Assembly: GCA_949318235.1 (NCBI GenBank)
Contig: CASGGR010000105.1
Location: 62,001-126,000 of the forward strand
DNA: 64,000 nucleotides
Source: Ecdyonurus torrentis
Lineage: Eukaryota; Arthropoda; Insecta; Ephemeroptera; Heptageniidae
Reading direction: 5' to 3'
Within the stretch, counting starts at the first letter, position 1; every line of letters starts with the position of its first letter. Positions 57,771 through 64,000 of this stretch are shown in pieces. A model generated the notes under the pieces. That model made no database searches. It saw only the letters and a program-made list of their open reading frames with translations, and was not told the origin of the DNA. Position numbers and translations under genes: made by a program.

Positions 57771-59025
57771 ATTTATTTATTTTTATGATATTTCTATTTA
57801 TTTAATTAATTTTATTTATTTACTTTTAATAAATAATTTATTTGACAATAAGAAAATTAAATAGGAGAACATTAAAATAGCAAAAAAAAAAAAAACGTTT
57901 TACTTACTTTTTGTTGTTGTCACTTTTGGCACTGAATTGTCTTCGCGGTGTTTAATAGAGATATGTTGAACCTCCGAAAAGAGGGTGGACACCGTTAGGT
58001 TTCTCTCTATTAAACACCGCGAGCAGTCCTATAGCTCAACTGGTGTTCACATGATCCTTCGATCACACGTCCTAGCTGTCCGGCTGTGAACAAACACACA
58101 GTATATATAGCACACAGTGAATAAAAATCAAACTATCATGAAAGGAAAAAAAAAATGTACTACAGCAGTCAAAAAATAATAATAAAAAAAAAATTGGCTT
58201 TAATAATAAGAAAGTTGGCTTAAATGTAGTTTGTCCTATGCTGAGCAATGTTATGCACCAACTCCAGTATGGCCTCCAATCACAATAAATATGACGTTTT
58301 ATGTGCATACACTCTATATATAGGACGAGGATTTGCGCGAAAAAAAAAAAAGGTATTTTATGTAATTCACATGCAGTTAAAAATATTGACCTAAAATATG
58401 TTTTAATAAATGCATTTTATTGTTGAAATCACATCAATTATACATAATTAATATTTGTAATGTATTCTTATAATATTTGTCATTAATTAAAAGAACGATC
58501 ATTTAATATAAAAAGATAAGAAAAAAAAAAAAAAAAAAGTGTGAACGCCAATAAAATATAAGCAAACGAGTTCTTTTCTTCTTTTTTTCCTCGTCACCAA
58601 ACGTAATACTTTTAATTACAAATTTTATACTTATAACGGCTTAAAAATTAAAAAAACTAATACACATATCCTCATCATATACAAATTAATATTAATTAAT
58701 TGCAAAATATTAGTATTTACCTTTCCATTTTACGCATTTTAATTTCACACTGATTCACACAAATAAGAAAAAATTGACCAGTTTTCGATATGCCGGCTTT
58801 TTCTAACAACGATGATTGGTTTAACATTAATATTCCCCCTGCCTGTTTTTGAACTGTTCGAAAATCATGATTTATGTTTTTAAAATGACGATCAGCTATG
58901 CGCAGCTATCGCAGCTACGGTTATTTAAATGTACTGCGCATTTTTTAAGTAAAAAAAAAATAGTTTTTTAACACACTTTTACGCATTTCGTAGGTCATTT
59001 GTTTTCGCCAGCAGTTTAAAAAAAC
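57771..59025 (+). other. Intergenic region, NBN to PSMC3
   Basis: AT-rich. Contains a hairpin with arms CGGTGTTTAATAGAGA / TCTCTATTAAACACCG (57955-58022), a partial TATAGGGTGT-family element (58190-58320) and several A runs. The last few hundred bases should hold the PSMC3 promoter; no TATA box is obvious. No exon seen. Confidence 0.6.
58190..58320. mobile_element. Truncated TATAGGGTGT-family MITE
   Basis: Carries TTGTCCTATGCTGAGCAATGTT, TATGGCCTCCAA and the end GTGCATACACTCTATATA. About 40 percent of a full copy. Confidence 0.65.
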
Positions 59026-59067
59026 ATGGCGTCATTAGAAGACAGGTCAATCTGGGAAGATTCCGAG
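59026..59067 (+). CDS. PSMC3: PSMC3 exon 1
   Basis: ATG in a AAAACATGG context, 14 codons MASLEDRSIWEDSE, donor GAG|GTAAAT, phase 0. The human start has MATVWDEAEQDGIGEEVL; here SIWEDSE joins ECLGEEVL of exon 2. The gene encodes Rpt5, one of six AAA+ ATPases in the base of the 26S proteasome. Confidence 0.85.
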
Positions 59068-60395
59068 GTAAATATAATTTTAAGTAGTATTAAGTTAATT
59101 TTTACTGCGTTTTTATGTATATTTCAATTTTTCAAAACTTCTGCTACGTAATTTTTGTAAAGCTTTGGCCTCCATATGTGAAAATGTGAGAATATAGAAG
59201 AAAGTAAATACTGGTGTTTGAATGACATGGGACTTTTGTACATAGTGACAAGAATTTGGCTCATTTTTAAAATATTCATATTTTATTAGAAGTCTTCAAA
59301 GTAACCAACTGTTAATATAAATAAGGATACATTTAAGTAATATGTAATGGCCGTAGAGTAGTGAAATACGTATGTACATACTTAGAGTTTACAGTAAAAA
59401 TAAATAACTTCTGTTTGACGAATGACTTCGCGAGATTCATATTTTCCGAAATTAATTTCTTAAACATTATACACTTTACATATTTATATATACATATACA
59501 CACACATAATGATCCGTGATTGTTCAAGCATTGTACATATGTATATCGCATACATATGTACATACTTACACTAAAACATTCCTTAATTACTGTAAAATGG
59601 AAGCCAAAATTTAAATTTACTGTTCAAGTTTCAAAAAAGAAATAAAAATAGTGTCATTCCTAAGGTCAGAAATCATATTTAGACAACTTTCACCTTTTTT
59701 AAACAGCAAAATCTAGTAATTTAACACGTTAAAAGTCCATACAGAGCGTGTTTTTGTGAAAACTGCTGCACTGAGGTCAGAAATATTTAATATTCTACGC
59801 ATGACCACTGACATAGGCCTTACTCACTCACTAGTGTTATTGTGATGTTAGGAGTGCCTGGGTGAGGCATGGCCACTGACATTGGCCTTACACATTAAGT
59901 ATCATTCACATGGATCAAAAATTCTACGTCCGTCGACGGACGTCAACGGGTAAACAAAGTTGAAAAAGTATTGTTGCAACATGTTTATAATGTAAAAAAG
60001 CGAACCCTTTCACATGGTTTTAAAACTGACGGATACCGACAGATACTGACGGGCAAAGCTGGCAACACCCAGCTTTTCTACCCGTCGCTATCCGTCAAAA
60101 TGACGGGTACTGACGGGTGCATGTGAACGATTGCATTTGTTTACAAAAGCGCAGCTCCATCCGTCAGTATCCGTCAGTTTTCCCGCGCATGCGCAGTAAT
60201 GCGAATTTTTTTCTCATGTGAAACAAACAAATTCGCGTAACCGTCAGTTTCCGTCAATACCCGTCGACGGACGTCTACGGACGTTAAGTTTTTACCACGT
60301 GAACAATACTTAAATGTTATTGTGGTCTTAGGAGTGCTTGGGTGAGGCATGGCCACTGACATAGGCCTTACACATTAATGTTATTGTGTTGTTAG
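59068..60395 (+). other. PSMC3 intron 1 with repeated acceptor region
   Basis: No exon. The exon 2 boundary sequence (GTTAGGAGTGCCTGGGTGAGG) with its upstream GTTATTGTG occurs three times: 59847, 60328 (slightly changed) and the true 60391. The first two continue CATGGCCACTGACATNGGCC and do not stay in the gene's frame. A TTAA-flanked element separates the first two. Confidence 0.75.
59899..60309. mobile_element. TTAA-flanked inverted-repeat element, PSMC3 intron 1
   Basis: 411 bp with TTAA on both sides (59895-59898, 60310-60313). Ends GTATCATTCACATGG and CCACGTGAACAATAC, then facing ACGTCCGTCGACGGACG-type sequence. The interior repeats (T/C)CCGTCAG and CTGACGG words many times. No transposase frame. 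piggyBac-like by target site. Confidence 0.78.
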
Positions 60396-60602
60396 GAGTG
60401 CCTGGGTGAGGAGGTGCTGCGCATGGCCACAGACGAGGTGATTGGTCGCACCAGACTGCTGGACAATGAGATCAAGATCATGAAGAGTGAGGTCATGAGG
60501 ATCTCCCACGAGCTGCAGGCGCAGAACGACAAGATCAAGGACAATGCAGAGAAGATCAAAGTGAACAAGACGCTGCTGTACCTTGTGTCCAACGTCATTG
60601 AG
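60396..60602 (+). CDS. PSMC3: PSMC3 exon 2 (coiled coil)
   Basis: Acceptor GTTGTTAG, donor GAG|GTACAT, 207 nt, phase 0. Encodes [40 protein letters not shown] and [17 protein letters not shown]. Nearly collinear with human Rpt5 ([19 protein letters not shown]...), the N-terminal coiled coil that pairs Rpt subunits. Confidence 0.96.
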
Positions 60603-60833
60603 GTACATTTGATGTTAAATTTAAGCTGGCTGTGAGTGTACAGACATACTGTGTACACTGTACACACTGTGTACAGTGTTCAGACAGACTCTGTTAGGAA
60701 AAGTTTATTCTATTGCCTTTACTCTGAAGGCAATATAATAAACTTTTCTTTGACAAAATGTGTACAGTACCTACCTACCAGTACGTTACAATATGCATGC
60801 ACTATGCATAACAAAGACAAATGTTTGTTGTAG

Positions 60834-60941
60834 TTGCTGGACGTAGACCCCCAGGACATGGGGGAGGAGGACGGCTCTGTGGTGGACTTAGACGCTCAAC
60901 GTAAAGGCAAGTGTGCCGTCATCAAGACCTCCACCAGACAG
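60834..60941 (+). CDS. PSMC3: PSMC3 exon 3 (OB fold start, GC donor)
   Basis: Acceptor TTGTAG, 36 codons [20 protein letters not shown] then [16 protein letters not shown]. The only donor that keeps the conserved STRQ-TYFLP junction is CAG|GCAAGT, a GC donor with an otherwise perfect consensus. Phase 0 at both ends. Confidence 0.95.
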
Positions 60942-60990
60942 GCAAGTCAAGTCCTCACTGACAGGAGACGTAGCTTGAATGACTGATTGA

Positions 60991-61718
<728 letters not shown>

Positions 61719-61821
61719 CTGATTGAGGCTGTGGTGCTGCCCATGACTCACAAGGAACGCTTCGAGAACCTCGGCATACAGCCCCCCAAGGGAGTCTTGC
61801 TGTACGGACCTCCTGGCACAG
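61719..61821 (+). CDS. PSMC3: PSMC3 exon 5 (Walker A), last in window
   Basis: Acceptor GATTGACAG, donor ACAG|GTTAGT, 103 nt, phase 1 out. Encodes [20 protein letters not shown] and [15 protein letters not shown]; the Walker A Lys-Thr must come from the next exon. The remaining half of Rpt5 (Walker B, arginine fingers, C-terminal HbYX-type tail) is not in the window. Confidence 0.96.
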
Positions 61822-63656
61822 GTTAGTCTTGCACTTTAGACTTGGCAGTGATTTCCTTATATAATCTGACCAACCAACTAAAGTGCAGCTACAAAAATGT
61901 AGTTTTAACATACAGCCATGGTAGCAAGCCAAGAGAGCTAATATAGGCTGAGCAGCAGTATATAGTGGTCAGATATAGTCTGACCAGTGCTGGTACAAAA
62001 ATGTAGTTTTAACATACAGCCATGGTAGCAAACCAAGAGACTAATATAGGCTGACCAGCAGTATATAGTGGTCAGATATAGTCTGACCAGAGCTGGTACA
62101 AAAATGTAGTTTTAACATACAGCCATGGTAGCAAACCAAGAGACTAATATAGGCTGGTCAGATATAGTCTGACCAGTGCTGGTACAAAAATGTTAAAGCG
62201 CGGGACAGCGGTCAATTTCTTATCCTATCCAACTAAAATCGCTAAGAAATTGACTGTTGTCCTGTGCTAGCCATGGTAGCAAACCAAGAGAGCTAACACA
62301 TCTTCATCTTTTCTTCTTCTGCATTTCTTGGTAGAAATTAACAATGACATGCTTTCGACTTTTAATCCTAATAAGTTTCTGCAAGAATTTAGTCTTTAAA
62401 TTTCATATTTTTCAAATTTTTAAAACAACCTCTTAATCTAATTTTTATACATTGATGGCTAGTGACACCGCGCCAAACTATACTTTTTGAATGTGACAGC
62501 TAGGTATCAAAGATAACTTATTGTTAAAAACCATGGCTTGCAAGCTACCTGCTTGAGTGAGATGATCTACACATAATTATATTTTGTCTAGCCTCCTCTA
62601 CTCTATTCCTCTTTCAGGGTATTGTCAATCAAAATGACAGATCTTTTAGTTTTTTGGTCACACTATAATATGCTTTCTACAGGTGAAGTTTTGAAAATTC
62701 AACCACCTTTTTTATGTCCCAAATTTCATCCTATGCATTGAGGAGCTCTAAAAAGTATACTTTAAAGGCGTAGAACACCTTGAACAAAAAAGTTGTGTAA
62801 TATCCTAACAAACCTAAAAATCAACATTGATTTGGCCGGAGTCATTGATTTCTAAATTATTTTCCATTCACAAAATGACACTGGCGGTCACTGACGTCAC
62901 AGCTCGCCCGGTTTACTGGCGGGTAAACCTGGCAAGCTGTGATGTCAGTGACTGCCAGAGGCATTTTGTGAATGGAAAATAAATTAGAAATCAACGATTA
63001 CGGCCAAATCAACGTTGATTTTCAGGTTTGTTAGGATATGACACAACTTTTTTTGTTCAAAGTGTTCTGCTTTTAAGTGATCCAATTTTTACGATTTTTT
63101 TTTAAACTGTAACCATAGAAGATATTTAGAAAATAGTTGGTAGAGATTAGAGCACGTTGAATTGAAAATTAATAAAACGCGAAAATTCTCTAATTTAAAT
63201 AGTAAATTGGGACTAGGGATCAAATATTCTAGCTTTAGCTAGTTAAAAAGTAGACGTTAAAGGGATGGAGGTATAGTGTCAAAATAAAAACAATGTGCCT
63301 AGCATCTCACGATCTCACACTACGTCAAAGACACAACATTATAAAACAGCATCAGACTTACTCTTTGCCTTAGACCGGTTTCGTCCTTTACCTAGGACTC
63401 ATCAGTAAGGCTCGGCAGAGAGCTCTGTACAGCTAGAGATGGCTCACACCACATCTGCTAACTGACTGAGCTGAGGAAGCAAGTGGCAGTCGCGTTTATA
63501 TACGCGATGCCCCCGCAGCTGCACGCGCTGATTGGTTAAAATCGCGCGCGCAAACTCGGCTTGCTGTTTAAAACCTCTCATCCTCACACTGTAATATAAA
63601 ATCGTGTCTAAGAGGGGTGTAAGACAGGCAGCCAGCAAGCAATAGTGTCCTCCCTC
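61822..63656 (+). other. PSMC3 intron 5 with tandem repeats
   Basis: No exon encoding the expected KTLLARA continuation is seen. Holds a ~110-bp tandem repeat (about 61890-62190, phrase AAAATGTAGTTTTAACATAC three times), a foldback element (62762-63076) and the reverse complement of 34664-34950 (63110-63400), followed by a GC-richer stretch (63440-63656). Confidence 0.7.
62762..63076. mobile_element. Foldback element (GGCGTAGAACACC ends), PSMC3 intron 5
   Basis: Second copy of 54422-54734, more diverged at the right end. Confidence 0.85.
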
Positions 63657-63718
63657 ACCGTACCGTGGCAATAAGATAGCAAGCGCAGTATACTAACACA
63701 TGTACATGTTTATCACAG

Positions 63719-63885
63719 GAAAACCCAGCTGTACTTCCCACCGTAGAGCTAACGGACACAGACTCCAAATACGGGACCTACCTAAACACCAGCATAGAGA
63801 ACGGAGTTGCCATGAACAAGAGCCACGCCTTCTTGCTGCGACATGGCTACAGAGTTAGGTTTGGCAAGCAGTGGAACATCTGGAG
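63719..63885 (+). pseudogene. NBN: NBN exon 3 copy inside PSMC3 intron 5
   Basis: Matches exon 3 of the other units with one silent change (CTA for CTC) and the same flanks from about 63657 (TACCGTGGCAATAAG) to the window end. No NBN exon 1 or 2 lies just upstream. It is downstream of PSMC3 exon 5 on the same strand and so interrupts that gene, unless the window joins unrelated pieces. Its donor is phase 2, PSMC3 needs phase 1, so it cannot simply be included in PSMC3. Confidence 0.85.
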
Positions 63886-64000
63886 GTGAGAGTTCAACAT
63901 CACAAATATTTAAGACAGTTGTGACACACTTCGAGGGGAAATAGTCAAAATCACAACTATATTGTAGCATTTAATGTTTCTATTATATTTATATACATTA

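Noticed and set aside
58020..58080. Possible tRNA-like sequence (TATAGCTCAACTGG)
   Set aside because: An A-box likeness without a proper B box or cloverleaf pairing.

Overview
The window is eukaryotic, AT-rich animal DNA. Its genes have many small exons with GT-AG introns, and the introns hold many simple repeats, foldback elements, a Penelope-like element, a LINE fragment and an LTR retroelement. Three conserved genes are recognisable, all on the + strand: nibrin (NBN, the FHA-BRCT-BRCT subunit of the MRE11-RAD50-NBN DNA-break complex), the 3' half of borealin (CDCA8, chromosomal passenger complex) and PSMC3 (proteasome 26S base ATPase Rpt5). Gene content and repeat style suggest an invertebrate, perhaps a crustacean or other arthropod, but the species is not identifiable from this sequence.

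Layout. Positions 1-26812 and about 35125-44770 are near-identical, head-to-tail copies of a roughly 10.3-kb unit, here called A (1-9614), B (9615-19940), C (19941-26812, cut short) and D (35125-44770, phased differently). Each full unit carries an NBN exon 5 cut off near its 3' end, NBN 5' flank, exon 1, exons 3 and 4, the last exons of borealin, a second divergent NBN exon 4 (called 4') behind a poly(A)/(GAAA)n tract, and then the next truncated exon 5. NBN exon 2 (first half of the FHA domain) is present only in C. Between C and D lies a partial NBN segment with exons 6 and 7 (26813-34660), whose intron 6 holds a 3.9-kb gag-only LTR element.

The longest NBN chain is exon 1 (42819), 3 (44086), 4 (44585), 5 (45024), 6 (46529), 7 (48276), 8 (49446), 9 (49964), 10 (52289), 11 (52569) and 12 (56440-56580). 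All junction phases agree except that exon 2 is missing. With exon 2 of unit C, read with a 67-nt mini-intron removed, the chain gives 1785 nt, or 594 codons plus stop. C itself has exons 1-4 but a 1-nt insertion in exon 4 and no exon 5 before exon 6. No single copy is therefore intact as assembled.

Positions 45304-56439 are NBN introns filled with foldback elements and a Penelope-like remnant. A LINE reverse-transcriptase tail (about 57012-57770) separates NBN from PSMC3, which starts at 59026 and runs through the exon ending in its Walker A motif (61821). The rest of PSMC3 is not in the window, and its fifth intron contains another copy of NBN exon 3 (63719-63885).

NBN and PSMC3 calls rest on clear domain and residue matches. 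Borealin rests on its C-terminal domain and a short upstream motif. Copy relationships were judged by eye from the sequence, and an assembly artefact (haplotypes placed in tandem) cannot be excluded.
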